Shown here piece after piece: positions 28,642-37,636 of a DNA stretch of 64,000 nt. The position numbers and the translations under genes were made by a program. Position 1 is the first letter of the stretch, and each line of letters starts with the position of its first letter. The notes below the pieces were generated by a model. The model was not told where the DNA came from and ran no database searches. It saw nothing but the letters and a program-made list of their open reading frames with translations. Source of the DNA: Levilactobacillus hammesii DSM 16381 (lineage in GTDB: Bacteria > Bacillota > Bacilli > Lactobacillales > Lactobacillaceae); NCBI RefSeq assembly GCF_001434395.1, contig NZ_AZFS01000006.1:62001-126000 (forward strand). Direction: 5' to 3'.

Positions 28642-29430
28642 ATGACAATCTACACGGGGAAAACGGAAGAAGCGGCGATAGCGGCAGGATTGGCCGCGCT
28701 GAATAGTCGTCGTGACCAAGTCATTACCAAGGTGGTCGCCACTCCACGAAAGGGCTGGCTGGGGATTGGCCGCCGTGAGGCCATGGTGGATATTGTCCTC
28801 AAGACGGTCGCGGAGACGTCGACGGCAGCAACACCAGCAACACCAGCTTCATCGGCAACGCCACAACCACAAACGTCGGCTGCGGCGCCCCAAAAAGCGG
28901 CGGTCCCAGCTGAAGCGCCAGTGGCGACTAGCACGTCGACCGAACCCACAGTTACGCCGCAGGAGCGCCGTAAACGACGTGAGGCGGCGATTGAGGCAGT
29001 TCAGGACTACTTGGCAACCATCGTCGAACAACTGGGCATAGACGCGACGATAGACGCTGAGACGGGGAGCCATCGTCAGGTTCGGTTAGTCTTTACCACG
29101 GATAAGGAAGGCCTGCTGATCGGCAAACACGGGCGGACCATCAATGCACTGCAGAGTTTGGCCCAGCTGTTCTTGAACCATCACGGGGCCGCCCACGTGG
29201 AACTAGAACTGGATGTGGCTAACTACCGGGAACGGCGCGCAGCCACGCTAGGCCGCCTGGCGGAGAGCACGGCTCGAGAAGTGGTGGCGACGGGAAAACC
29301 GATTTATTTGGACCCGATGCCATCGTTTGAACGAAAGCAGATTCACGCGGTATTGGCTAAAAACCGGTATGTCACGACCTATTCGGCGGGGAAGGAACCC
29401 CACCGCGCTGTCGTGATTGAACCGGCATAA
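28642..29430 (+). CDS. jag: RNA-binding protein Jag/KhpB (Jag-N, KH and R3H domains)
   Basis: Cytoplasmic RNA-binding protein involved in cell elongation and envelope homeostasis, usually encoded after yidC. 262 residues: Jag-N domain (residues 1-50, with GWLGIGRREA), an Ala/Thr/Pro-rich linker (about 55-110), KH domain (GLLIGKHGRTINALQSLAQL) and R3H domain (ERRAATLGRLAESTAREV, then PSFERKQIHAVL). The ATG at 28642 is chosen for the GGAGG 11-15 bases upstream and because the family starts here; the in-frame upstream extension is not conserved-looking. Confidence 0.94.
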   Translation: MTIYTGKTEEAAIAAGLAALNSRRDQVITKVVATPRKGWLGIGRREAMVDIVLKTVAETSTAATPATPASSATPQPQTSAAAPQKAAVPAEAPVATSTSTEPTVTPQERRKRREAAIEAVQDYLATIVEQLGIDATIDAETGSHRQVRLVFTTDKEGLLIGKHGRTINALQSLAQLFLNHHGAAHVELELDVANYRERRAATLGRLAESTAREVVATGKPIYLDPMPSFERKQIHAVLAKNRYVTTYSAGKEPHRAVVIEPA

Positions 29431-29437
29431 GTTTCGT

Positions 29438-29466
29438 TTGACAAACGGCCGATTACCCCTTATAGT
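29438..29466 (+). promoter_or_regulatory. Strong promoter upstream of mnmE
   Basis: TTGACA (29438-29443), exactly 17 bases of spacer, TATAGT (29461-29466): an almost perfect vegetative promoter starting 8 bases after the jag stop codon. Transcription would start near 29473, about 215 bases before mnmE. Confidence 0.85.
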
Positions 29467-29493
29467 GAAGACAATCATTCTTATCAAGTTTAC

Positions 29494-29557
29494 GATAAAG
29501 TAGTGAAAGTACTTTATCCACGCACAGTTAGGTGGCGTGGAGTAGGTGCTTTTTTTT
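29494..29557 (+). promoter_or_regulatory. Overlapping hairpins with intrinsic terminator in the mnmE leader (attenuator or small RNA)
   Basis: Hairpin A: GATAAAGTA (29494-29502) with TACTTTATC (29510-29518), a perfect 9-bp stem. Hairpin B: 29509-29523 with 29535-29549, a 15-position stem with two mismatches, followed by eight T (29550-29557), an intrinsic terminator. The 3' arm of A is part of the 5' arm of B, so they cannot form together. With the strong promoter just upstream, this is either transcription attenuation controlling mnmE or a short independent RNA of about 80 bases. The ligand or trigger is not evident. Confidence 0.65.
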
Positions 29558-29687
29558 ATGGCGTTAAATGATACGCCCGGCCTGAGAGTGGGCCAAACGC
29601 GCCTGGTCATGGCCGGTGAAACGCTCGCAATGACCCGAAACTTGTTTAAGAAAAACAGACAGACAAAGCATAAAAGGAGGATGGCTC

Positions 29688-31082
29688 ATGGCAGTCACCA
29701 CAACAGAATTTGATACGATTGCAGCAATCTCAACCCCACCTGGTGAAGGGGGAATTTCCATTATTCGTCTCAGCGGTGAAGACGTCTTTGCCGTTGCGGG
29801 GAAGCTCTTTAAGGGCGCGAACCTGACAAAAGTGGGAAGTCACACGATCCACTACGGCCACATCTTGGACCCTGAGAATGGCGAAGAGGTTGACGAGGTC
29901 ATGGTAACCGTGATGCGGGCACCAAAGACCTACACCAAGGAAGACATTATCGAAATCAACTGTCACGGTGGGATCGTCGCGACGAACCGGATTCTCCAGC
30001 TATGCCTGAGCTATGGTGCCCGACTAGCCGAACCCGGTGAGTACACCAAGCGGGCCTTTCTCAACGGTCGAATCGACCTCACGCAGGCCGAATCCGTCAT
30101 GGATCTGATCCGGGCTAAAACGGACAAGTCCATGAAGGTAGCCCTGGACCAATTGGACGGTGATCTGTCGAAATTGATTCGGCATCTGCGCCAAGACATC
30201 CTCGATGCGTTGGCCCAGGTAGAAGTGAATATCGACTATCCCGAGTATGATGACGTGGAGACCATGACGACCAAGATGCTGCTGGAAAAGGCCCAAGAGG
30301 TCAAGAAGCAGATCCAGGCCTTACTGGCGACCGCTAAACAGGGGAAAGTGCTGCGTGAAGGGTTAGCCACGGCCATCGTGGGTCGTCCCAACGTGGGGAA
30401 GAGTAGCCTGTTAAATCACCTGCTCCACGAGGATAAGGCGATTGTGACCGACGTTGCCGGCACCACGCGTGACGTGATTGAAGAGTACGTCAACGTTAAG
30501 GGTGTACCGTTGAAGTTGATTGATACGGCCGGTATTCGGGACACCACGGATAAGGTTGAAAAAATTGGGGTTGAACGCTCGCGCAAAGCCATCAACACCG
30601 CCGATTTGGTGATGCTGGTCCTGAACGCCAGTGAACCCCTGACCGCCGAAGACCAGCAATTGCTGGTGGCCACGGCGGACACGCAACGGATCTTGATTCT
30701 AAACAAGACCGACTTGCCACAGAAGCTGGATCTGACGGCCTTAAAGCAGGCCGCTGGGGACAGTCCGATTATCGAAACGTCCATCCTGCAGAGTGCGGGC
30801 CTGGATAAGCTGGAAGAGACCATCGCGCACCTGTTCTTCGATGAGGGCATTGAGTCCAGTCAGAACACGGTGATGGTAACCAACGCGCGGCACATTGGCC
30901 TGTTACATCAGGCTAGTGCGGCCCTCGATGACGTGATGCACGGCATCGCTGCGGGGATGCCCGTTGATTTGGTACAGATCGATATGACGCGCGCTTGGGA
31001 CCTACTCGGTGAAATTACCGGGGACAGTTACCAAGACGAGCTGCTCGATCAGTTGTTTAGCCAATTCTGTTTAGGGAAATAA
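29688..31082 (+). CDS. mnmE: tRNA modification GTPase MnmE
   Basis: With MnmG it makes the 5-carboxymethylaminomethyl group on U34 of certain tRNAs. 464 residues: N-terminal folate-binding domain ([20 protein letters not shown]), a helical domain with an inserted G domain ([35 protein letters not shown]), and the C-terminal catalytic motif FCLGK with its conserved Cys. The ribosome binding site is AAAGGAGG. It is followed 72 bases later by mnmG. Confidence 0.98.
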   Translation: MAVTTTEFDTIAAISTPPGEGGISIIRLSGEDVFAVAGKLFKGANLTKVGSHTIHYGHILDPENGEEVDEVMVTVMRAPKTYTKEDIIEINCHGGIVATNRILQLCLSYGARLAEPGEYTKRAFLNGRIDLTQAESVMDLIRAKTDKSMKVALDQLDGDLSKLIRHLRQDILDALAQVEVNIDYPEYDDVETMTTKMLLEKAQEVKKQIQALLATAKQGKVLREGLATAIVGRPNVGKSSLLNHLLHEDKAIVTDVAGTTRDVIEEYVNVKGVPLKLIDTAGIRDTTDKVEKIGVERSRKAINTADLVMLVLNASEPLTAEDQQLLVATADTQRILILNKTDLPQKLDLTALKQAAGDSPIIETSILQSAGLDKLEETIAHLFFDEGIESSQNTVMVTNARHIGLLHQASAALDDVMHGIAAGMPVDLVQIDMTRAWDLLGEITGDSYQDELLDQLFSQFCLGK

Positions 31083-31154
31083 CGCAAAACTAAAACCACT
31101 AAGAGACCGCTTGACCGCCGTCGTGACGACGATCAGGCATGGAGGGAAAGAACC

Positions 31155-33065
31155 ATGACTGAAGTAATTGAATATCCGGGACAGGACTACGACGTTATCG
31201 TCGTGGGTGCCGGTCATGCCGGTAGTGAAGCCGCATTGGCCGCTGCGCGGATGGGCAACAAGACCCTGTTGATGACGATTAACCTGGATATGGTGGCGTT
31301 TATGCCATGTAACCCATCCGTGGGTGGGCCTGCCAAAGGGATCGTTGTCCGGGAGATCGACGCGCTGGGTGGCGAGATGGGCCGTAACATCGATAAGACC
31401 TACGTCCAGATGCGGATGCTCAACACGGGTAAGGGTCCGGCCGTCCGGGCCTTACGTGCGCAAGCAGATAAGCACGCCTACCACGCCGAAATGAAGCACA
31501 CCATCGAACGCGAACCCAACCTGACATTACGTCAAGGCATCGTGGACGACCTGATCGTGGAAGACGGCGCCTGCAAGGGGGTCATCACCAACACCGGGGC
31601 GCGTTATCGGGCTAAGGCGGTCGTGATTGCGGCCGGAACTGCGGCGCGAGGGAAGATTATTATTGGAGAATTGATGTATTCATCAGGTCCCAATAACTCC
31701 CAACCCGCCAACAAGCTGACGGCGAACCTGCCGAAGTATGGTTTTGACCTGGAACGTTTCAAGACCGGGACGCCACCACGGGTTGATGGGAACACGATCC
31801 ACTACGATGAGACCGAGGAGCAGCCTGGGGACAAGGAGCCGAACCACTTTAGCTTTACCACGCCCGACAGTGCCTACCTTGATCTGAAGAACCAGTTATC
31901 CTGCTGGCTGACGTATACCAACCAGAAGACGCATGAAATTATTAGAGAAAATCTCGATCGGGCCCCAATGTTTACGGGGGTTATCGAGGGGGTTGGCCCA
32001 CGTTATTGCCCATCCATTGAAGATAAGATTGTGCGTTTCGCAGACAAGCCCCGGCACCAACTCTTCTTGGAACCAGAAGGCCGGAACACCGACGAATGGT
32101 ACGTTCAGGGGCTATCAACTTCCATGCCTGAAGAAGTGCAACAGAAGATTTTGCACTCCATTCAAGGATTAGAGGATGCCCAAATGATGCGGCCAGGCTA
32201 CGCCATCGAATACGATGTCGTGTCGCCTTACCAATTACGGCCTACTTTGGAAACCAAGCCCCTGAAGAACCTGTTTACGGCGGGCCAAACCAACGGGACG
32301 TCTGGGTATGAAGAAGCGGCTGGTCAAGGTCTCTTGGCCGGGATCAACGCCGGTTTACGGGCATTAGGTAAGCCAGGCTTTACGTTGAAGCGTTCCGATG
32401 CCTACATTGGTGTCATGGTGGATGATTTGGTTACCAAGGGAACCAAGGAGCCTTACCGCTTGCTGACGAGTCGGGCCGAATACCGTTTGATCTTACGTCA
32501 CGATAACGCCGATCTGCGTTTGACGGCTAAGGGTCACGAGTTGGGACTGATCAGTGATGACCGTTACAACGATTTCCTAGCCAAGAAGGCCGCTCTGAAG
32601 GCCGAAATTGACCGATTGAACAGCATTCGGATCAAGCCTAACGCTGCTATCAACGGGTTTATCGAAAGTCATGGCGACAAGCCGTTACAGGATGGCGTGT
32701 TAGCCGCCGTCTTCCTGCGTCGGCCTTACGTGGACTACCAAACGTTGTTGGAATTTATTCCAGCGCCTGAACAGCCCCTGGATCGGCACATTGTCGAAGA
32801 GATTGAGGTTTCACTGAAGTATGCCGGTTACATCAAGAAGGCCGAGGATAACGTTGCGAAATTAAAGCGGATGGAAGCCAAAGCCATTCCCGCCAACATC
32901 GATTACGATGCCATTGACGGTCTGGCTACGGAAGCCCATCAAAAGCTGAAGAAGATTCAACCCGAAACGTTGGCACAAGCCAGTCGGATCAGTGGGGTTA
33001 ACCCAGCTGATATCGCAATTTTGAGCGTGTACATCGAACAGGGTAAAATTGCCAAAGTGAAGTAA
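31155..33065 (+). CDS. mnmG: tRNA uridine-5-carboxymethylaminomethyl modification enzyme MnmG (GidA)
   Basis: FAD-dependent partner of MnmE. 636 residues. The dinucleotide fold is at the start ([20 protein letters not shown]), followed by the GidA signatures [15 protein letters not shown]-like (here [15 protein letters not shown]) and [21 protein letters not shown], and a C-terminal helical domain ([36 protein letters not shown]). The gene has full length and its own terminator. Confidence 0.98.
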   Translation: MTEVIEYPGQDYDVIVVGAGHAGSEAALAAARMGNKTLLMTINLDMVAFMPCNPSVGGPAKGIVVREIDALGGEMGRNIDKTYVQMRMLNTGKGPAVRALRAQADKHAYHAEMKHTIEREPNLTLRQGIVDDLIVEDGACKGVITNTGARYRAKAVVIAAGTAARGKIIIGELMYSSGPNNSQPANKLTANLPKYGFDLERFKTGTPPRVDGNTIHYDETEEQPGDKEPNHFSFTTPDSAYLDLKNQLSCWLTYTNQKTHEIIRENLDRAPMFTGVIEGVGPRYCPSIEDKIVRFADKPRHQLFLEPEGRNTDEWYVQGLSTSMPEEVQQKILHSIQGLEDAQMMRPGYAIEYDVVSPYQLRPTLETKPLKNLFTAGQTNGTSGYEEAAGQGLLAGINAGLRALGKPGFTLKRSDAYIGVMVDDLVTKGTKEPYRLLTSRAEYRLILRHDNADLRLTAKGHELGLISDDRYNDFLAKKAALKAEIDRLNSIRIKPNAAINGFIESHGDKPLQDGVLAAVFLRRPYVDYQTLLEFIPAPEQPLDRHIVEEIEVSLKYAGYIKKAEDNVAKLKRMEAKAIPANIDYDAIDGLATEAHQKLKKIQPETLAQASRISGVNPADIAILSVYIEQGKIAKVK

Positions 33066-33070
33066 ACAGG

Positions 33071-33108
33071 AGAGGCCCTCACCAAGGGATTGGTGAAGGT
33101 CTCTTTTT
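33071..33108 (+). terminator. Terminator of mnmE-mnmG
   Basis: AGAG/CTCT and TCACCAA (to 33085) pair with TTGGTGA (from 33090) around GGGA, followed by TTTTT. Confidence 0.9.
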
Positions 33109-33178
33109 CTGTTATTAATTACATTATTACTAATAATTAAATGATTAATAAAAGGCATACATGATCTTTACACATTCT

Positions 33179-33207
33179 TTGCAGAAACAATATGTGGTTT
33201 TGATAAT
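33179..33207 (+). promoter_or_regulatory. Promoter in the mnmG to 33403 gap
   Basis: TTGCAG, 17-base spacer, GATAAT. It would give a roughly 190-base GC-rich leader (33213-33402) with possible hairpins (AGGCCC near 33276 with GGGCCT near 33305) before the small membrane protein gene. No known riboswitch recognised. Confidence 0.45.
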
Positions 33208-33402
33208 CTGAGAGTTGTAGCGAGTCGGGTATGGGGATACGCGCCCGTTGCGAGGTTGCGTGCACGGCAGACTGGTAAGAGGCCCAGACAGCGTCGCCCA
33301 TCACGGGGCCTTTCCAACAGCGGCGGCTGTCTAGGAATTACGGACAAACTTCGGTAAAATTGAATGCTGGGGAATCAAATCTCGAGTAGGGAGTTTTTAC
33401 GT

Positions 33403-33783
33403 ATGAAAATGAGTCTGTTGGGGTTAGGTCTTATCTTGGTAATCGTTAGTCACGGGTTGCATCATCGCACCTTGCGACAACTCGAACACACAACGACGGT
33501 CCGTCACAGACGAAGTCGCGCCGTTTATCATGGTTTTTTAGACTTAGGTTTAGTGTACGTTGCCGTTGGCTTGTGGCGGCCCGAGTGGATGGACGCCCGG
33601 GTGATTGGGTTACTGTTGGTCGTGGATTTGGTGGCGACGGGGATGAGCTATTATCAGCATCGACAGCGCACGTACCCGGCGGCAACTCGAGCGCTGTGGC
33701 ACCAACAAGCCTGGTACTTAGTGAGCAGCCAGTTGCTACTGGCCGCGGTTTTACTGGGGACGCTGATGAGTTTACCAGCGTAA
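33403..33783 (+). CDS. Small membrane protein, function unknown
   Basis: 126 residues with about four hydrophobic segments (MSLLGLGLILVIVSHGL; FLDLGLVYVAVGLW; ARVIGLLLVVDLVATGMSYY; YLVSSQLLLAAVLLGTLM) and a His/Arg-rich loop after the first one. The ATG at 33403 follows GTAGGGAG. An upstream in-frame ATG at 33364 exists but has no better ribosome binding site. Family not recognised. Confidence 0.7.
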   Translation: MKMSLLGLGLILVIVSHGLHHRTLRQLEHTTTVRHRRSRAVYHGFLDLGLVYVAVGLWRPEWMDARVIGLLLVVDLVATGMSYYQHRQRTYPAATRALWHQQAWYLVSSQLLLAAVLLGTLMSLPA

Positions 33784-33864
33784 AACAACAAGATGGTCAT
33801 TCGGAGAACCCGTTAACGCTGGGAAATCAACGCGAGCGGGATTTTTTATTAGGGGGAAACAACG

Positions 33865-34092
33865 ATGAAACGTTACTCACCAGCTGCTGCGCAACAGGCC
33901 TTGTTCCAAATCTTAGATGAGATCAATCATCAGCAGGAGACCGTGGTCGTCACGCCAACGGATGGTCGGGATGCCGATTCGGTGGTGATCCTAGCCAAGC
34001 ATGAATGGGAGCTCTTAAAGGATGCACTAGAAGCCACCCAGTCCGCAAAACGCGCCGACTACTTAGATCTCGACAAGATCGAATGGGGCTAA
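33865..34092 (+). CDS. Phd/YefM-like antitoxin without a visible toxin gene
   Basis: 75 residues. The layout resembles YefM/Phd antitoxins: an N-terminal dimer and DNA-binding region (SPAAAQQALFQILDEINHQQ), the strand ETVVVTPTDG followed by SVVILAKHEWELLKDALEAT, and a short charged C-terminal tail that in active pairs wraps the toxin. The ribosome binding site AGGGGGAAA is good. No YoeB, Doc or other toxin-like ORF follows: 40 bases later a convergent membrane protein ends. It is therefore either an orphan antitoxin or a stand-alone repressor. Confidence 0.65.
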   Translation: MKRYSPAAAQQALFQILDEINHQQETVVVTPTDGRDADSVVILAKHEWELLKDALEATQSAKRADYLDLDKIEWG

Positions 34093-34093
34093 T

Positions 34094-34126
34094 AAAAAAG
34101 CCGCGTATCCGTGGGGATAACGTGGC
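34094..34126 (-). terminator. Terminator between the antitoxin-like gene and the convergent membrane protein
   Basis: AGCCACGTTATCC with GGATACGCGGCT on the minus strand, followed by TTTTTT. It serves the minus-strand gene and may act weakly on the other strand. Confidence 0.75.
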
Positions 34127-34132
34127 TCCTCA

Positions 34133-34399
34133 TTATTTGCCGCTCCCAAGGATAAAGGCACGGGCGATTGAAGAAACTAAGAAGATAATTTGAATGGCCA
34201 AGTCAATCCGGTTTAACGGGTTGCTATCGGTCGTACTCTCAAAGACATTAAAGTGCAGCATCGCCGTAATTAACGAACTAAAGCAGAGAAAGGCAACGAT
34301 TTGGGGCGTCTGAAAAGATAACATGGCGACGAACAGAATCAGCGTTAAAATCGTTACACCGATTTTAGCGGGGGTTGCTGGAAAACGTGTTTCGGTCAT
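34133..34399 (-). CDS. Small membrane protein, function unknown
   Basis: 88 residues with two or three hydrophobic segments (IGVTILTLILFVAMLSF; IVAFLCFSSLITAMLHF; LAIQIIFLVSSIARAFIL). GAGGTGAAGAGC precedes the ATG. It is single, with its own terminator. No family recognised. Confidence 0.65.
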   Translation of the reverse strand: MTETRFPATPAKIGVTILTLILFVAMLSFQTPQIVAFLCFSSLITAMLHFNVFESTTDSNPLNRIDLAIQIIFLVSSIARAFILGSGK

Positions 34400-34531
34400 G
34401 GCTCTTCACCTCGTTTCGCTTAAATGAGAATATGAGATTTTGGTTATAACTTGTTACCATCATACCAGATATTCTGGTTAAAGGGGTGAATTAACCTCTA
34501 AAAGGTAAGAAAAGTTGCTTAACCTCAGTAC

Positions 34532-34572
34532 AAAAATCGCCCGTCAGCGCGACATCACGCTAACGGGCGATT
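34532..34572 (-). terminator. Terminator of the HAD phosphatase gene
   Basis: Near-perfect 15-bp stem: AATCGCCCGT and AGCG with CGCT and ACGGGCGATT; T tract on the minus strand. Confidence 0.9.
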
Positions 34573-34583
34573 GGTTTCGATTT

Positions 34584-35267
34584 TTAAGCCAGTAACAGTT
34601 GTTTTAAGGCGGTGAAGGAATCCACCTCGTGAGTGGGCCGGTACGTGGCTGATGCGGCAGTGTGGCGCGGGTTGAACCAGATACTGTCGAGATGAGCGTT
34701 GGTCGCACCCAGAATATCGGAATGCAGGCTATCTCCAACCATGACCGTATTGGCGGCTGACATCGCGGGATATTGCTTGAAGATAGGTGCAAAGAAGCGC
34801 GCGTCAGGCTTGTCATAGCCCACATCCTCGGAGATGAAGATGCTGTCAAAATAATCGGCCAGGTGGGCGCCGCTCAGACGATTGAGCTGAATGGATTTGG
34901 TGCCATTTGTGCCGGCAATGACCGTCACGCCGGCGTGGTTCAGTGCCGTCAACAGGGCCGTTGCGCCGGGCAACGTGTAGTAGTTGTGATCCAACATGGA
35001 CTTGTATTGTTTCTCCAGGGCGATGCCATCAACGGCGATCCCCATGGCATCGAAGGCCTGGGTAAACCGCGTATTCAGTAGGGGTCCCCGGTCGGCTCCC
35101 AGCTCAATCTGGTGCCAGACATTTCGGTTGATTTGTACGTAGGTGGCGAGTCCCCGTTGGACGTCGGTTACCCCGTATTTTTTCAACAATTGCGTCACAC
35201 CCTCGTTTTCACCGCGGGTAAAGTCCAGGAGAGTATCGTCTAAGTCAATGATGGCATATTTTTTCAT
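34584..35267 (-). CDS. HAD-superfamily phosphatase, YjjG-like nucleotidase
   Basis: 227 residues. HAD motif I IIDLDDTLLDF with nucleophile Asp and acid/base Asp, motif II Thr in VIAGTNGTKS, motif III Lys in DVGYDKPDARFFAPI and motif IV GDSLHSDILGA. The cap domain type and overall sequence resemble YjjG/YfnB pyrimidine nucleotidases that clean up non-canonical nucleotides. Substrate assignment is family inference. Single gene with its own terminator. Confidence 0.85.
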   Translation of the reverse strand: MKKYAIIDLDDTLLDFTRGENEGVTQLLKKYGVTDVQRGLATYVQINRNVWHQIELGADRGPLLNTRFTQAFDAMGIAVDGIALEKQYKSMLDHNYYTLPGATALLTALNHAGVTVIAGTNGTKSIQLNRLSGAHLADYFDSIFISEDVGYDKPDARFFAPIFKQYPAMSAANTVMVGDSLHSDILGATNAHLDSIWFNPRHTAASATYRPTHEVDSFTALKQLLLA

Positions 35268-35381
35268 GGGAGCGCACCTTTCGAATAAGTTTTCCTGAGT
35301 TTAGCAAATTATGGGCAAAAGTTCCAATCCGAACGTCTCGTGGGGGCCAATGCCGACTTGCCAATCGCGGTTAGAGCGGCT

Positions 35382-35418
35382 AAAAAAGCCGGCACACCCA
35401 GGATGAGTGATACCGGCT
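35382..35418 (-). terminator. Terminator of brnQ
   Basis: Minus strand AGCCGG pairs with CCGGCT across a 20-base loop and is followed by TTTTTT. Confidence 0.75.
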
Positions 35419-35425
35419 TAGCCGT

Positions 35426-36769
35426 TTAAACGTTTTTGGACCGGAACACTTGACCCAGCACCCAACCAATGACGACACCGACTAAGGCCGGAACGACCCA
35501 GCTGAAACCTTGTGCGGCTAACGGCAGATGGTTGTTGAGCGTTAGAATCGCGCGGCTCCAGCCGGCCTGTTGCAGGTGGCTAGGTAGGGCGGCGACACCC
35601 GAGAAGATGGCTGGAATCAGTGTGAACAGCATGGTCAGGCCAAAGAGCCAACGACTGGTTCCGAGTAAGGGTGAGAGCACCGCCAAGACGATGAGAACTA
35701 TGGCCAGCGGATACAGGAACATGAGAACGGGCGTCGAGTAGCTAATTAACTTGGTTAGGCCCACGTTGGCAAACAAACAGGGGAGGATGCTGGCGAAGAC
35801 AATCAGCCAGGTATAAGACAGTCGCGGAAACATCTCGTGAAAGGTGTCGCCAAAGGCCGAAATCAACCCAATGGCGGTCTTCAAGCAGGCGATGATCACG
35901 ATTAGGGCCAGCAGAAGATTGCCAAAGACCCCAAAGTATTGGTTGGCAATTTGGGCGAGCGTGATCCCACCGTTAGCGGCGGCAGCAAACTTGCCTAGGC
36001 TCATGGTGCCCATCAGAGCTAGTAATGTGTAGATCAGGCCCATGAGAACGACGCTGATAGTGCCGGCTTTGATCACGTCCTTAGCGATCTGACCCGGTTC
36101 GGTGACTCCCAGCGCACGAATGCTGTCGATGACGACAATTCCAAACGCGAGTGACGCCAAGGCATCCAAGGTGTTGTATCCCTCCGTAAACCCGGTTGCC
36201 AAAGGCGTGACCGCATAAGCACCGCGGGCAGGGAAGTTAAAGCCTCCCATGGGTTTAAGAAACGTTGCCAGGATCAACAACCCCAGGAGAATCAGAAAAG
36301 TGGGTGTGAGCCATTTGCCAATGTAGGTCATCAACTTTCCCGGATTACGCGCGAGTAACCATGCAATCACGAAGAACAGTACGGAGAAGCTAGCCAGGAC
36401 GATCCCCTGATGTGCGGGGCTAACGAAGGGGGCAAGACCGATCTGAAACGAGGTCGTGGCTAGCCGTGGGAGCGCGAAGAACGGGCCCACGGTCAGGTAG
36501 AGAAGAATGGTGAAGACGTAGGCGAAGGGCCGGTTAACGGTTGTAGCGAGGTCAAAAACGCCTTCGCTTCGCGTCAAGCCGATCCCGGTTACCCCTAGGA
36601 GGGGTAACCCAATTCCCGTGATCAACAGGCCAACGACGGCGAGGCCGACATGGTGCCCCGCTTGTTGGCCCAGAAAGACGGGGAAGATCAGGTTACCGGC
36701 ACCAAAGAAGAGACCAAAAAGCATCATACCGATAAAGAGAAGCTCCCGCCAAGATAATCGAGTTTTCAA
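35426..36769 (-). CDS. brnQ: Branched-chain amino acid transport protein (LIVCS family)
   Basis: Cation-coupled importer of Leu, Ile and Val, 447 residues with about 12 membrane segments. The start LFIGMMLFGLFFGAGNLIFP is typical of BrnQ, and later segments (ATTSFQIGLAPF; EGYNTLDALASLAFGIVVID) also fit. Single gene. Confidence 0.95.
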   Translation of the reverse strand: MKTRLSWRELLFIGMMLFGLFFGAGNLIFPVFLGQQAGHHVGLAVVGLLITGIGLPLLGVTGIGLTRSEGVFDLATTVNRPFAYVFTILLYLTVGPFFALPRLATTSFQIGLAPFVSPAHQGIVLASFSVLFFVIAWLLARNPGKLMTYIGKWLTPTFLILLGLLILATFLKPMGGFNFPARGAYAVTPLATGFTEGYNTLDALASLAFGIVVIDSIRALGVTEPGQIAKDVIKAGTISVVLMGLIYTLLALMGTMSLGKFAAAANGGITLAQIANQYFGVFGNLLLALIVIIACLKTAIGLISAFGDTFHEMFPRLSYTWLIVFASILPCLFANVGLTKLISYSTPVLMFLYPLAIVLIVLAVLSPLLGTSRWLFGLTMLFTLIPAIFSGVAALPSHLQQAGWSRAILTLNNHLPLAAQGFSWVVPALVGVVIGWVLGQVFRSKNV

Positions 36770-36827
36770 AATAATCGCAACTTTCTATAGCTTGAGTACG
36801 GTCGTGCAGACCATAGGTAAGCATAGC

Positions 36828-36856
36828 AAAAAAAGGCGCCCAAGGAAACGGGCACC
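36828..36856 (-). terminator. Terminator of the NAD(P)-binding protein gene
   Basis: GGTGCCC pairs with GGGCGCC on the minus strand and is followed by seven T. Confidence 0.85.
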
Positions 36857-36866
36857 CCTTACAAAT

Positions 36867-37514
36867 TTATTTATTAGCAACGGTGAATCGCGTTTGCTGA
36901 TGTTGTGGTTGCTCGATTTCGTCCAGGATCGCCACGGCCATTGTACCAGCAGAGGTTTCCGACTGGTGGTCGGCGTTAAAGAGCAGCTCGTTGTTCCCCA
37001 ATAGGAAGGGCGTTGCTTCCCCGGGATGGAAATCGGCGGCCGGTGACACGCCGACCCAGTTGACATTGTCGACGTCACGCAGGAAGTTAAGCTCCTTTAG
37101 CTGATTTTGCGGAATGCTCAAAAAACTAGCTGCGTTGGGGTCCTTGGCAATGTCAGTGACAAACAGGTGGTGATCATCGCCGGTACGGAGACTTCCAGCT
37201 CCCAAAATAAAGACCAGCCGCGGCGTCGTAGTAGTGCGCAGCTTAGCTACCAGGTTGGTCGCCAGGTCCACGTGCTGAAAGGCCAGGCTAGGCGCCGTTG
37301 CGAAGGCATCGATGACGACATCAGCCGTTCCCAGTTCTTCGGGTGTCAGGGCAAAGGCGTCTTGGACCTTGGTCGTGAGTTGTGGGTTAGCGGGTAACTG
37401 CGCCAATTTTTCTGCGGAACGGGCCAGGGCTGTGACCGTGTGACAGCGTCGTAAAGCTTCCGCAACGAGTGCTGAACCAGCCATCCCCGTTGCGCCAATA
37501 ATTGTAATCTTCAT
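36867..37514 (-). CDS. NAD(P)-binding Rossmann-fold protein (atypical SDR)
   Basis: 215 residues. The N-terminal nucleotide-binding motif ITIIGATGMAGSALVAEALR and the later LVFILGAGSLRT fit the atypical short-chain dehydrogenase group (YwnB/NmrA-like) whose members bind NADPH and often act as reductases or redox sensors. The ATG at 37514 has GGGAGG about 7 bases upstream. Divergent from a GNAT gene. The substrate cannot be named. Confidence 0.85.
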   Translation of the reverse strand: MKITIIGATGMAGSALVAEALRRCHTVTALARSAEKLAQLPANPQLTTKVQDAFALTPEELGTADVVIDAFATAPSLAFQHVDLATNLVAKLRTTTTPRLVFILGAGSLRTGDDHHLFVTDIAKDPNAASFLSIPQNQLKELNFLRDVDNVNWVGVSPAADFHPGEATPFLLGNNELLFNADHQSETSAGTMAVAILDEIEQPQHQQTRFTVANK

Positions 37515-37636
37515 AAAGGAACCTCCCATTTTTGACTGCGATCAGTATACCGGTTTTTAGGGGAGGCGCCAACAATTATGGCTCAACGCGGTTAAAGGTA
37601 TGGTAGAGTTAGAGAAAAAGCCGAGGAGGCAACAAC

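Noticed and set aside
33403-33783. Toxin partner of the antitoxin-like gene
   Set aside because: The upstream gene encodes a four-segment membrane protein with no resemblance to RelE/YoeB or Doc toxins, and is separated by 81 bases.
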